A stretch of 39,407 nt of DNA from a virus: IMG/VR virus record IMGVR_UViG_3300013133_000019, positions 1-39,407 of that record; one strand, given 5' to 3'. Both the position numbers and the translations under genes were made by a program. The notes under the pieces were generated by a model that did not search any database, was not told the DNA's origin, and saw only the letters and a program-made list of their open reading frames with translations. Shown here one piece after another: positions 26,345 through 34,256 of the stretch (the first letter of the stretch is position 1; every line of letters begins with the position of its first letter).

Positions 26345-27528
26345 ATATCTAGTTTTATACTTTCTCCAGGTAATTCTTCATTGATTTGACTTGCACTACT
26401 ATGCACCCATAAGATTTTACCTTTTGCATTTACAGGAGGAGAGGCTTCCCCATCTGTAAAGTATATAAGGCAACTGATCTTATTGAAATGTTCATTATAG
26501 TAATCTATTACTGGTTGGAAACTTGTACCACCTCTGCCATGTATTTTATAATCTTCATTAGGATTATACTTACCTACATGTGAGATAGCTGTATCACACT
26601 GCACAATAGTCACTTCATTACCTGTTTTAGTTATATGATGAATCTCTTGTAGAAATTCTACGAGTTCATTTTTACTTACAGAACCTGAAGTATCTATACC
26701 TACTAGTATGTGTTTCTGTTGCTTGATCTTGAGTCCTGGATTCTCTTCATATCTCTTACTAAGTTTTCTCCTAGTCTTCTTCGTATATGTTTTAGTAGAC
26801 CTACCTGTAAATCTTCTAACATAAGATCTCCAATCAAACTTTTGAGGTGGTATATTAGTTAGCTTCTCAATTATATTTATAATCTCTCCAGGTAAATGAC
26901 CTGTTGATTTTGATACTTGCTCAGCTACTTCTTTTAACACGCCTGCTGTTTGTTCTCTAATTACTTTTTGGGTACCTTCATCTAGATTATCAAACTCCTC
27001 CCAATCATGATTAGTTAAAGTTATTTCTGTACCGTCATCTAAAGTAACTGAGGACTCACCATTTTCAATTGCACTTTTGATTTTCTCTTGTATCTCTTGT
27101 TTAAGGTTATGAAGTTTATCGTAATAATACTTAGTACCTTGTTTCTCTTCAAGCTTAAGTTCTGGAAATGTACTTGGTAGTAAGGCTCCTTCTGGTAGCC
27201 ATATGCTATCGATATATTGATTTATCTCAATATCCATAGCCATGTTAGCAATCTTTTTATCTGATAGATGTGTAAAATCAGATAGATGAAAGAATGCTAT
27301 ATGCAATAGTTCGTGTTTAAGAAGACCTTTCTTTTGATCATTAGATAGAGTGTTCCAAAATTCAGGATTAATAGTTAGACTAAAGTTAATTCCTGTTACT
27401 GATACACATGCTGTTCCTACTTGTTTATCCCATGTTTTATTCATTGCGGCTAGCATGAATCCATAGAATGGTTCAGAAAACATTAAATCTTTTGTTACTC
27501 TTGCTAATGAATCTTCATTAGTATTCAT
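26341..27528 (-). CDS. VWA-domain protein with zincin-like N-terminal domain (DUF2201-like)
   Basis: A 395-residue protein of two parts. The N-terminal domain has LKHELLHIAFFH (H72-E73-x2-H76), a zincin HExxH motif, followed by NMAMDIEINQYI, whose acidic residues may give the third ligand. The C-terminal VWA domain has the metal-ion adhesion site D279-T-S281-G-S283, a later threonine in GRGGTSFQP, and the aspartate in YFTDGEASPP. This architecture is typical of VWA partners of MoxR AAA+ ATPases, and that gene lies just downstream. Whether the HExxH is an active peptidase cannot be told. Its start overlaps the preceding stop by 1 nt. Confidence 0.87.
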   Translation of the reverse strand: MNTNEDSLARVTKDLMFSEPFYGFMLAAMNKTWDKQVGTACVSVTGINFSLTINPEFWNTLSNDQKKGLLKHELLHIAFFHLSDFTHLSDKKIANMAMDIEINQYIDSIWLPEGALLPSTFPELKLEEKQGTKYYYDKLHNLKQEIQEKIKSAIENGESSVTLDDGTEITLTNHDWEEFDNLDEGTQKVIREQTAGVLKEVAEQVSKSTGHLPGEIINIIEKLTNIPPQKFDWRSYVRRFTGRSTKTYTKKTRRKLSKRYEENPGLKIKQQKHILVGIDTSGSVSKNELVEFLQEIHHITKTGNEVTIVQCDTAISHVGKYNPNEDYKIHGRGGTSFQPVIDYYNEHFNKISCLIYFTDGEASPPVNAKGKILWVHSSASQINEELPGESIKLDI

Positions 27529-27749
27529 CAGTCTTCAATTTTTAAAGTTTTAATAATTTTATTTAATTCAATTAAACTAGCTTCTTCAGCTGCTTCATAA
27601 GTTTTAAATCCTTTGTTCCAATGTAATACAGCTAAGTAATTTGGTTTATAATAAATCACATATCCATAATCACCACCATATTCAGGTTCTACAAGCTGAA
27701 CTAATCCTATATAATTATATTTATTTCTTATTTCTTTGAAGCTATTCAT
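27528..27749 (-). CDS. Small unassigned protein (73 residues)
   Basis: A small soluble protein with a beta-rich N-terminal half (GYVIYYKPNYLAVLHWN) and a C-terminal helix beginning YEAAEEASLIELNKII, a pattern seen in many small phage proteins that I cannot assign further. TGATG couples its stop to the VWA gene start. It may regulate or assist that module; this is inference from position only. Confidence 0.7.
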   Translation of the reverse strand: MNSFKEIRNKYNYIGLVQLVEPEYGGDYGYVIYYKPNYLAVLHWNKGFKTYEAAEEASLIELNKIIKTLKIED

Positions 27750-27761
27750 ATTTATTTTTTT

Positions 27762-27818
27762 TTATTTAGATTCAGCATATTCCATTGCTAATCCCCAATG
27801 ATTAATATAATCTTCCAT
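27762..27818 (-). CDS. Possible 18-residue micro-ORF
   Basis: ATG at 27818 begins 1 nt after the stop of the GIY-YIG-like gene and reads MEDYINHWGLAMEYAESK before TAA. It occupies most of an otherwise non-coding gap of about 70 nt. The abutting start and the lack of any other feature favour translation, but it is short enough to be chance. Confidence 0.3.
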   Translation of the reverse strand: MEDYINHWGLAMEYAESK

Positions 27819-27819
27819 A

Positions 27820-28245
27820 TCACTTTGTTTTATAAAATTTACCTAAAATGTTAGAGTTGAGATATAATGGATTGTCAAGCACATCATTGCAGAATAGATG
27901 CTTAGCCTCCTGATAGGTGAGCTCTGTTGCACTGAAGCATATCATTAGTATCTCACGTTTGATTTGTATTCCAGCTTTACTTGCTGCCTTCATTACGTCA
28001 TTGCTACTATAATACTTATGATAATCTAACTTAGATACTTGCTTGTACTTTTTAAGGCGCTTGTCTTCCAGTGCAAGAGTAGCGCGCTTCCCTAGCTTTA
28101 CCTTACGGTTAGCATAGAAGTTCTTTTTACCTATATACATTACAGCATTACCATTTATAATTGCTGTCATTTGGTAGACAAACCCTACTGCTCCTTCAGG
28201 TATCATCTCATCGGTGAACTCAACACCATTATATAACCAACTCAT
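27820..28245 (-). CDS. GIY-YIG-like endonuclease
   Basis: A 141-residue protein. G21-F-V-Y24 followed by MYIGKKNF (Y37-I-G39) resembles the GIY ... YIG strands of this nuclease family. The later LTYQEAKHLF could give the catalytic glutamate and YLNSNILG the conserved asparagine. The basic middle (KVKLGKRATLALEDKRLKK) suits DNA binding. Homologues range from homing endonucleases of T4-like phages to host-DNA-degrading enzymes. No split gene is seen beside it, so homing is not indicated. It overlaps the primase stop by 4 nt (ATGA). Confidence 0.6.
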   Translation of the reverse strand: MSWLYNGVEFTDEMIPEGAVGFVYQMTAIINGNAVMYIGKKNFYANRKVKLGKRATLALEDKRLKKYKQVSKLDYHKYYSSNDVMKAASKAGIQIKREILMICFSATELTYQEAKHLFCNDVLDNPLYLNSNILGKFYKTK

Positions 28246-29219
28246 TTTAATAATTTTACTAGTGTATTATATATTATAATACGCACATTACTCAGACCAT
28301 AATCTCTTACAGAATCTGATACATCCTTGGACATCTGTAGATGTACATAGTTTATACCATACTCCTCTTTATATCTGTGCATTGCTTTTATACCTGCTAC
28401 GTCATCATCTAGGATGGTGAATATAGCTTCATACTTACTTTTGAATTCCTTAAGGAGCTCATCAGGTAGCATTGTATTCTCACTGTCAGGCGCAATTACA
28501 TCTATGTGATTAAACTTCATAGCCACAATAGCCATTGCATCTTTAAGTGAACTGCATATCATAAGATACTTTTTACCTTTTAATTGATCTGAACCTTGAA
28601 TATAATTTGCAACTTTTATAAACTTCTTACTTGTAAGTCCTGGCTGATATATTTTGGATAGAATACCATCTTGAGTAAAATACCCATAGATACCATGTCT
28701 TTCTATTTGAATCTTTTCCTGATTACCTTGACTATCCATTCTTTTCATAACATAATACTCTAATGGTTTTACGTTATATTCATCTAAAATCTCAGAGCTT
28801 ATTCCAAACTTAGTCCAATATGCTGCATCTGCAGTATTCCAAGATCTTACCTTGCAGTAAGCAACTTTGTATCTACTATGTGCAGTTATTGATTTAGCAT
28901 ATGCTACAGGTAGATCCTCATTGTTTATATAGTTTTCGTAATCTGACTTGATTCTCATAGCGGCATCCTTATAGTCTAATCCATAAAGTTCTGCAACTAA
29001 TGCTACACCATTACCTCCTTTTGAACTTGAGAAATCTTTAAACATATATTCACTTTTTTCACCTACATATATACACATAGAAGGAGTCTTCTCTGTTTTA
29101 AATATGGAAAGCATCTTAAGTGATTGCCCTGTTAGCTTCTCTGTCAAGTTAAGGTAGTGCTCAAATATCCATTGTGATGGTACATCCTCTACAAAAAATA
29201 CATACTTTCTTGCTACCAT
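28242..29219 (-). CDS. DnaG-like primase with degenerate zinc domain
   Basis: A 325-residue primase. Residues 38-47 (SIFKTEKTPS) match the CHC2 zinc-domain stretch of DnaG/T7 primase, where the family has CPFH-x-EKTPS. The second knuckle is DFSSSKGGNGV (62-72), so the zinc ligands are absent. A TOPRIM-like core follows: ICSSLKDAMAIV (221-232) and ILDDDVAGIKA (269-279), retaining the acidic DDD cluster. The usual TOPRIM glutamate appears replaced by serine. Primers for the DnaB-type helicase and family B polymerase would be its role. It starts about 9 nt after a terminator hairpin. Confidence 0.82.
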   Translation of the reverse strand: MVARKYVFFVEDVPSQWIFEHYLNLTEKLTGQSLKMLSIFKTEKTPSMCIYVGEKSEYMFKDFSSSKGGNGVALVAELYGLDYKDAAMRIKSDYENYINNEDLPVAYAKSITAHSRYKVAYCKVRSWNTADAAYWTKFGISSEILDEYNVKPLEYYVMKRMDSQGNQEKIQIERHGIYGYFTQDGILSKIYQPGLTSKKFIKVANYIQGSDQLKGKKYLMICSSLKDAMAIVAMKFNHIDVIAPDSENTMLPDELLKEFKSKYEAIFTILDDDVAGIKAMHRYKEEYGINYVHLQMSKDVSDSVRDYGLSNVRIIIYNTLVKLLK

Positions 29220-29231
29220 ATCAGAAATAAT

Positions 29232-29256
29232 AAAAAAGGGGAGTATTACCTCCCCT
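29232..29256 (-). terminator. Rho-independent terminator between SSB-like and primase genes
   Basis: Stem GGGGAG (29238-29243) pairs with CTCCCC (29250-29255) around a 6-nt loop. Six A residues at 29232-29237 give UUUUUU on the minus transcript, followed by more A/U. It lies about 20 nt after the SSB-like stop and just ahead of the primase start, so it probably reduces transcription into the primase. Confidence 0.8.
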
Positions 29257-29274
29257 CTTTAAGATTAGTTTGGT

Positions 29275-30021
29275 TTATAGGTCGAAGTCTGAAAGATCTA
29301 TTTCTACAGCAGGCTTCTCTACTTCAGGCATTTCTACATTAAGATCAATATCTTCTGGAGAAAAACTTTGTACTTGTTTAGTTTGTGCTTTCTTAAAGTG
29401 ACGTGCTTCATCAAACTTAATAACTTTTTTCTTAGCATTAAGCAAACCTTTATATGGGTTATACCATACATCATCTATTTGTTCACTCTTTACAAAATAT
29501 AAAGTCTTCTTGATGTTACCATCTTTTGCAAGATATTCCTCGCCACCAATACATACTTCTAAGTATGTACCTTCTGCAGGTTTTTCTTCATTCCATTTCT
29601 CAATCCACTCTTCAATTGTAGTTAGGTTATTATTATATTTCTTAAACCAATCTACAATACCTAGTTCCATACATAGATTCAAAAGATCTTTTAGAATTTT
29701 GGAATCACGAGTTTCATTCTTATTAGTTCTTGTGTTGAATCCGTCTTTATAAGGATAAGAACTATACCTTACATTACCCACAAGACCCTCATGTTTAGGT
29801 CCATCAGGATCATCCTGATTAATTGGATAACCTTCAAAGTCAGGTGAAGGCTTTACTGTCTCCATTTTCAATACTAAATATAAAGCATTCTCTTCAGGCT
29901 TATAATAATCTCTAGCCCATAGTTCTAGCTTATTAATCTTTGCTTTGTAATTACCTGGATTTATACCTTTATAACCTCCAGATGTCCCGTTTCCACTAGG
30001 AATTTCAATACCTAATCCCAT
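29275..30021 (-). CDS. Single-stranded DNA-binding protein-like (SSB)
   Basis: A 248-residue protein. The glycine-rich start (MGLGIEIPSGNGTSGGYKG) leads into an OB-fold-like region (about 25-75) with YKAKINKLELWARDYY and LYLVLKMETVKP. The C-terminus is acidic and ends EIDLSDFDL, as is usual for phage SSBs that recruit replication partners through the tail. It lies between the Sak4-like ATPase and the primase, a common SSB location. A terminator just downstream lets it be made in larger amounts than the primase. The OB fold is inferred. Confidence 0.7.
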   Translation of the reverse strand: MGLGIEIPSGNGTSGGYKGINPGNYKAKINKLELWARDYYKPEENALYLVLKMETVKPSPDFEGYPINQDDPDGPKHEGLVGNVRYSSYPYKDGFNTRTNKNETRDSKILKDLLNLCMELGIVDWFKKYNNNLTTIEEWIEKWNEEKPAEGTYLEVCIGGEEYLAKDGNIKKTLYFVKSEQIDDVWYNPYKGLLNAKKKVIKFDEARHFKKAQTKQVQSFSPEDIDLNVEMPEVEKPAVEIDLSDFDL

Positions 30022-30038
30022 TTTTTAAACTGTTTAAA

Positions 30039-30812
30039 TTAATCAATATATACTTTATTCCAATGAGTCACTAACCCTTCATCATTCATTTCAGATACTA
30101 TAATATCTTGATTTCTTAAATGAATAGGTCGTGCTCCACATGCTACGTCATCTTTAGTCTTAAAGGTTAATACGTTTTGATTACCCTTACGATACAGATA
30201 TCCTATAGCATCGGATTGCGAAGATATAATTCTTTTTATTTTACCTGTTAAATCTAGATCCATAGAATTTACTTCAATACCTTTAGTTTCAATCATAGCA
30301 TCTTTAACGTGACCAAGTAATATAACTCTTGGCGCATATGTTTTAATTTCTTCTATGACTTTAGTAATTGCATCGCGTAAATATCCATAGCCTTGACCAT
30401 TAGGTAAGTTAAGAATAGTTCCATAGCTTAATTTGTCTGAAGTAGGATCAATAGTTCCATCTTCATTCTTCTTAATCCATCTTGCTTTACCCATTGGGGT
30501 TTTCATATAAAGCTTCTCTGCTTCTTTGACACACATGGTTTCTAATGCTGTAATTGTATCTACTGCAATATAATCATAAGGTCTTCCTGCATCAATTATA
30601 GCTTTACCAATTTCACGAATCTCAGTAACTGTTGTAGCCTTGAGCTTCATTGCATCTACATAATCTGAACCTGATTCTAAATCTAATATCAAACAGTTAG
30701 GTAGTTCTGCTAGCAGACTTGTCTTACCTACCTTTGGCTTAGAGAATATAATCAAATTCTTAGGACTCTTTGTTGCCGCGTTAACTTTTGCTGTTGGTAA
30801 TACGATAGACAT
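30039..30812 (-). CDS. RecA-fold ATPase, Sak4-like recombinase (AAA_24)
   Basis: A 257-residue ATPase. The P-loop is SKPKVGKTS (about 24-32), with the usual first glycine replaced by serine, as in Sak4-like proteins. LPNCLILDLESGSDYVDA follows as a Walker-A-prime-like strand, and YDYIAVDTITALE is the Walker B. RVILLGHVKD is a further RecA-core strand. Sak4 proteins promote single-strand annealing with a cognate SSB, which fits the SSB-like gene 17 nt downstream. Some related proteins are annotated simply as phage nucleotide-binding proteins. Confidence 0.8.
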   Translation of the reverse strand: MSIVLPTAKVNAATKSPKNLIIFSKPKVGKTSLLAELPNCLILDLESGSDYVDAMKLKATTVTEIREIGKAIIDAGRPYDYIAVDTITALETMCVKEAEKLYMKTPMGKARWIKKNEDGTIDPTSDKLSYGTILNLPNGQGYGYLRDAITKVIEEIKTYAPRVILLGHVKDAMIETKGIEVNSMDLDLTGKIKRIISSQSDAIGYLYRKGNQNVLTFKTKDDVACGARPIHLRNQDIIVSEMNDEGLVTHWNKVYID

Positions 30813-30814
30813 AA

Positions 30815-31354
30815 TTATTGTTTTATAATATCATTTAACCATTGCTTCTTGCTTACAGGCTTCTTTAACATTATAGCTGCTAGATCTCTAATAGTAATTT
30901 GATCTAGTGGTAGATCTTGATCAGGATTAGGAATCTCTTCATCTATATTAAAGATGTCTACACCTATTGGTTCAGGCTTTGTTATCTTAGATATATACTC
31001 CTGATCAATAAGTTCCAACTCATCTACAGGAATAATATATCTTACATTACCTGTTTCAGGATGAGGTGTTGATGTACGATACTCTGTTTCATAATATGGA
31101 TTCCATTTCCATTTCCATAATCTGTTTTGTGAATCTTCAGAGTCATAACTTTTGCTTACAAAATGCGTATAGATATCCTTACCTTTAACAAAATCTTGTT
31201 CAAAGAAGGATACTACTTGCTCCTTTTCACCTATAGGTATATAACAAATCCTTGGTATAAACAAAGGATTATCAACACCTAGACGCTCAAAAGATTTTTT
31301 GTGCAAAGCTTTAAGATCTTCGATCTTTTCTTTAGCTGACTTTTCTTTTATCAT
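30815..31354 (-). CDS. Unassigned 179-residue replication-region protein
   Basis: The family is not recognised. It begins with a charged helix (KSAKEKIEDLKALHKKS), has a tryptophan-rich middle (RLWKWKWNPYYETEYR) and an acidic proline-containing stretch (DEEIPNPDQDLPLDQ). It ends in a short helical segment (TIRDLAAIMLKKP). It lies 2 nt upstream of the Sak4-like gene and after the DnaB-type helicase, so it is part of the replication operon. Confidence 0.78.
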   Translation of the reverse strand: MIKEKSAKEKIEDLKALHKKSFERLGVDNPLFIPRICYIPIGEKEQVVSFFEQDFVKGKDIYTHFVSKSYDSEDSQNRLWKWKWNPYYETEYRTSTPHPETGNVRYIIPVDELELIDQEYISKITKPEPIGVDIFNIDEEIPNPDQDLPLDQITIRDLAAIMLKKPVSKKQWLNDIIKQ

Positions 31355-31369
31355 TTTACTTTATTTAAT

Positions 31370-32365
31370 TTACTTACTCTTTTTTGCTGAAGTCTGACGA
31401 GGTGGTGCTTCCATCTCTTCAATCTCCATTGTCTTGTACATTGATTTGAAAAAACTCATCTTGGTATTACCATTTCTACACTTTAAAAAATGAAAAACTA
31501 AAACTGTATCATCTGCTATTATAAATCTCTCAGGACCATAGATTTCTATGTGTTTCATAGCTGGTCTATTGATTCCTATAACTAAATCAGCATGCTGCAT
31601 TAAAGCATCTGCTCCAAATATATCTGTCTCAAGTATGTAATTACCATACTGTCCTTCTATATTTCTTTCTGGAGATTCTACTTGTCTACCTAGCTGAGAT
31701 AGGATGATAAATATAATTGGATACTCTCTCTTTAACTTGGTACATATCTCACCTAATTGATATAAAACTTCTTGTTTGTTTATTCCCTTAAGTAAGATAC
31801 TATGGTCTAATGTGATTACAGTATTACAGAAGATCTTATCACCATGCTCGTTTGTAATAGCATGATCTTCCATATACTTATGAATTGTAGCTTCAAATTG
31901 ATCAATACTGGGAGGCATTTCTACTTCATGAACTGGATACTTACTTGCTTCAATTGCATACTTCTTACATGTTTCAAAGTCTGCCATTTGCAATGGGCCC
32001 TCTGCCTTATCAGCATTAGATAAATACTGATAAGACTTCTTTGTTACACTACAGAATTCTCTTAGTCTTGATTTTGCTGATACCATTTCAAGTGTAAATT
32101 CTAGAACCATAATATTCTGTCCTTTATTTAACCTGAAACCTTCACGTATGATTTGATCTTTAATAAGTGTCTTACCTGTTCCAGGTCTTCCACCTATAAC
32201 TACCATAGAGTGCCACTCTATTCCATCTACACCTGCTTCGTTTACTTTATTCCATGGAGTTCTATATGTGTGTATAGTTCCCTCCATTCTTCCCTTCATA
32301 TAATGAAGTGCTTCGATAAAGCCTTCTCTCCTTGACTTATAAGGAAGTGCTTCTATGTTTGCCAT
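31370..32365 (-). CDS. DnaB-type replicative helicase (SF4)
   Basis: From ATG 32365 the protein is 331 residues; an upstream TTG at 32383 would add six and is less likely. Walker A is GGRPGTGKT (about 58-66), followed by NIMVLEFTLEM, the strand and acidic helix typical of DnaB. NTVITLDHSILL is the Walker B region and FIILSQLGRQ the motif with the gamma-phosphate-sensing glutamine. The classical DnaB N-terminal domain is missing, so this is a core-only helicase. It would unwind DNA at the fork with the primase and polymerase encoded downstream. A possible promoter lies just upstream. Confidence 0.9.
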   Translation of the reverse strand: MANIEALPYKSRREGFIEALHYMKGRMEGTIHTYRTPWNKVNEAGVDGIEWHSMVVIGGRPGTGKTLIKDQIIREGFRLNKGQNIMVLEFTLEMVSAKSRLREFCSVTKKSYQYLSNADKAEGPLQMADFETCKKYAIEASKYPVHEVEMPPSIDQFEATIHKYMEDHAITNEHGDKIFCNTVITLDHSILLKGINKQEVLYQLGEICTKLKREYPIIFIILSQLGRQVESPERNIEGQYGNYILETDIFGADALMQHADLVIGINRPAMKHIEIYGPERFIIADDTVLVFHFLKCRNGNTKMSFFKSMYKTMEIEEMEAPPRQTSAKKSK

Positions 32366-32380
32366 GATAATTGATTTATA

Positions 32381-32411
32381 CAAATATAGCTATTAATCCT
32401 CATTAATCAAA
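32381..32411 (-). promoter_or_regulatory. Possible Bacteroidota-type promoter for the helicase operon
   Basis: The minus strand reads TTTG (32411-32408), 19 nt, then TATATTTG (32388-32381), matching both the -33 TTTG and -7 TAnnTTTG elements of Bacteroides promoters. The helicase ATG at 32365 follows 16 nt later. The -33 element overlaps the stop codon of the upstream winged-helix gene. Confidence 0.6.
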
Positions 32412-33011
32412 CCTTGTTGAAAACTTAGGGCGCATATAATCTTCCTCTGAATTGAGAATAATATCGCAGTAGTTAGCTAAATCAGATAAGTAAGATTTAT
32501 CCTGATCCTGCTTTCTTATAAAGTACTGTGAGGTTCTCATAAAATTATAACCTTGACGATGATATTCATCTACATATCTTTCTGTTGCCTCTAGGATAGT
32601 ATCCCAAGAGTAGTCATAATTATTAAAGAACCACTTGAATGCATTCTTAAGATTGTTAATATTTGTTCTGGCATACTTACCTGTTGGTAGTTTTATTGCA
32701 GGAAATGTTTCATTGTATTCTTTAATCTTCTGCTCATAATCCTTACCCATTATTTCTTGAGCTCCATTTTTAGCAAGCTTCTTGAATAATCCTTCCAAAT
32801 GATTAACTATCCTAGCACCTTTACTTGTAATGATTATCTTATCATCTTTAGTTACGATGACATACTCATTGTATATTAAAGCCTGTAGCTCTAATGCAAC
32901 ATTAATCTTCTTTGTCTGGATGTTATCTCTCATACATGCTAATAGATAATACTGATTAGGATTGAGATTATACTTGGCAATAACATCAAATAATTCTTTC
33001 TGTGCTAACAT
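32403..33011 (-). CDS. Putative winged-helix replication protein
   Basis: A 202-residue protein. The first 65 residues look like a winged helix: helices around YNLNPNQYYLLACM and ALELQALIYNEY, then a beta wing VIVTKDDKIIITSKG. The C-terminal half is helical with many aromatic residues (NAFKWFFNNYDYSWDTI). Placed directly before the DnaB-type helicase, it could be a helicase loader or replication initiator; this is inference. No motif shows this directly. It overlaps the preceding gene by 7 nt. Confidence 0.65.
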   Translation of the reverse strand: MLAQKELFDVIAKYNLNPNQYYLLACMRDNIQTKKINVALELQALIYNEYVIVTKDDKIIITSKGARIVNHLEGLFKKLAKNGAQEIMGKDYEQKIKEYNETFPAIKLPTGKYARTNINNLKNAFKWFFNNYDYSWDTILEATERYVDEYHRQGYNFMRTSQYFIRKQDQDKSYLSDLANYCDIILNSEEDYMRPKFSTRFD

Positions 33012-33220
33012 ACGATCCTGATATAATGTGAATTAGTTAGACCTCCTGTGTTGTTTAATCTTTCATATTCTTTAGAGGTCATGGTCCATCCTATTTCTTG
33101 TGCTGCTAGGATAAACTTATCCAAAGGTAAACTATTTGGAGTAAGATTTAATTCTTCGCAGTACTCTTCTATACGATGATCATTTTCTAATACATAGATT
33201 GTTACCTTGCTCATTACCAT
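33005..33220 (-). CDS. Small unassigned protein (71 residues)
   Basis: A short protein with a beta strand (VTIYVLEND), then helices containing IEEYCEELNLTP and DKFILAAQEIGWTM. I cannot assign it. Two in-frame starts exist: ATG 33220, and ATG 33214, which overlaps the UDG stop as TAATG. It overlaps the next gene by 7 nt, so it is translationally packed between UDG and the winged-helix gene. Confidence 0.65.
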   Translation of the reverse strand: MVMSKVTIYVLENDHRIEEYCEELNLTPNSLPLDKFILAAQEIGWTMTSKEYERLNNTGGLTNSHYIRIVC

Positions 33221-33918
33221 TTTATATCATAATTAAAGTTTTGTTTTATTATATCTGTGGCCTGCTTAAATACACCATTGCTATCCCAGGTACCTCCTGT
33301 ATATGCAGCAGATGCAGGATGCTTACATTCTAATATATAATTAGTATCTGCATCTACATATGAAATATATTTCTGAGCTACTTTACCCATGAATATATAT
33401 GTAAGGCCTGTATTATATTTTAATACATCCATTATGAAAGTAATGAATGGCTCCCATAATTCTGCATGCACTCCTGCTTTACCTACCTCAGTAGTTAGTG
33501 CTGTATTTAACATAAGTATTCCCTGCTTAGACCAATCAGCTAGATCATAATAGTGCATGTGTTCTATTCCCTCATCTTCTAACCCCTTGTAGATTGCTTT
33601 AAGGCTAGGTTGTACTTGTGATGGGTGCTGTGTATACTTACAACTAAATGCTATACCATCTGCTACTCCTTCTCTTGGGTAAGGATCTTGGCCTACAACA
33701 ACTAACTTAAGATCATCGTATGGGCACTGCTCAAATGCTCTAAATAAATGCTTTATAGTAGGAGTAAATCTCTTACCTGCTAACTGGTGCTGTGCTAGCT
33801 TTCTTAATACATTTAAGAACTCTTCACTAAGAATAAAAGACTTAAGCTTATTAGCCCAGCCTGATTCTTTTAACTGCTCGTACAACTTTAATTGTACTTC
33901 TTTTAACTTATCATCCAT
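33214..33918 (-). CDS. ung: Uracil-DNA glycosylase, family 1
   Basis: I chose ATG 33918 (234 residues, MDDKLKEVQLKLYEQ), which leaves space for the divergent gene; an upstream in-frame ATG at 33957 would add 13 residues. The catalytic water-activating loop is VVVGQDPYPREGVADG (GQDPYP at 76-81). The minor-groove loop, usually HPSPLS, reads CKHPASAAYTG, keeping the histidine. GILMLNTALT is the conserved LLLN strand. The enzyme removes uracil from DNA. In an AT-rich phage it protects against cytosine deamination or dUTP misincorporation. Confidence 0.93.
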   Translation of the reverse strand: MDDKLKEVQLKLYEQLKESGWANKLKSFILSEEFLNVLRKLAQHQLAGKRFTPTIKHLFRAFEQCPYDDLKLVVVGQDPYPREGVADGIAFSCKYTQHPSQVQPSLKAIYKGLEDEGIEHMHYYDLADWSKQGILMLNTALTTEVGKAGVHAELWEPFITFIMDVLKYNTGLTYIFMGKVAQKYISYVDADTNYILECKHPASAAYTGGTWDSNGVFKQATDIIKQNFNYDIKW

Positions 33919-33926
33919 AAATTTTA

Positions 33927-33934
33927 TATATTTG
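33927..33934 (+). promoter_or_regulatory. Possible -7 element for the lone forward gene
   Basis: TATATTTG on the plus strand matches the Bacteroidota -7 motif TAnnTTTG, 16 nt before the ATG at 33951. No clear TTTG is found at the expected -33 position, so support is partial. Confidence 0.3.
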
Positions 33935-33950
33935 CTTATAAATATTTCAA

Positions 33951-34256
33951 ATGTCAACAGAAAACCAACACGTACACGTATTCCCTTTAGATGCTATTGT
34001 TTCTATTGAGATATCAGGAGCTTATTATACAAGAGTATCTAAGCTATTAGCTGATATGCTTATGCAAAAGCCACAAGAAGAACTTGTAAAGCTTATGTCA
34101 GATCTTAATCAACGAGCTCCTGAAACTGATGAAGAGTATAACATCCTTACTCTTATCATTTTGGTTAATGAAATTGAGAAAGCTGTTAAGGATCAGGAGA
34201 AGTTTGAACTTGTTAATCCTGATGATTATGAAAAATCTGACGAAGATTCAAATTAA
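33951..34256 (+). CDS. Unassigned 101-residue protein on the opposite strand to its neighbours
   Basis: It begins MSTENQHVHVFPLDAIVSIE, has helices YYTRVSKLLADMLM and NILTLIILVNEIEKAV, and ends in an acidic tail (YEKSDEDSN). The composition looks like a real soluble protein, with no membrane or zinc motif. It is divergent from UDG, with about 32 nt between ATGs, and its last 44 nt overlap the end of the convergent 134-residue gene. It is the only forward gene in the early region, so it has its own promoter or depends on antisense read-through. Confidence 0.72.
   Translation: MSTENQHVHVFPLDAIVSIEISGAYYTRVSKLLADMLMQKPQEELVKLMSDLNQRAPETDEEYNILTLIILVNEIEKAVKDQEKFELVNPDDYEKSDEDSN

Noticed and set aside
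26184-26384. Forward 66-residue ORF
   Set aside because: It is antisense to the zinc-ribbon gene, whose cysteine spacing and start-stop overlap mark it as the real coding strand.
27820-28245. Homing endonuclease role for the GIY-YIG-like gene
   Set aside because: No split or interrupted gene is seen beside it, and it is tightly coupled to the primase gene by ATGA.
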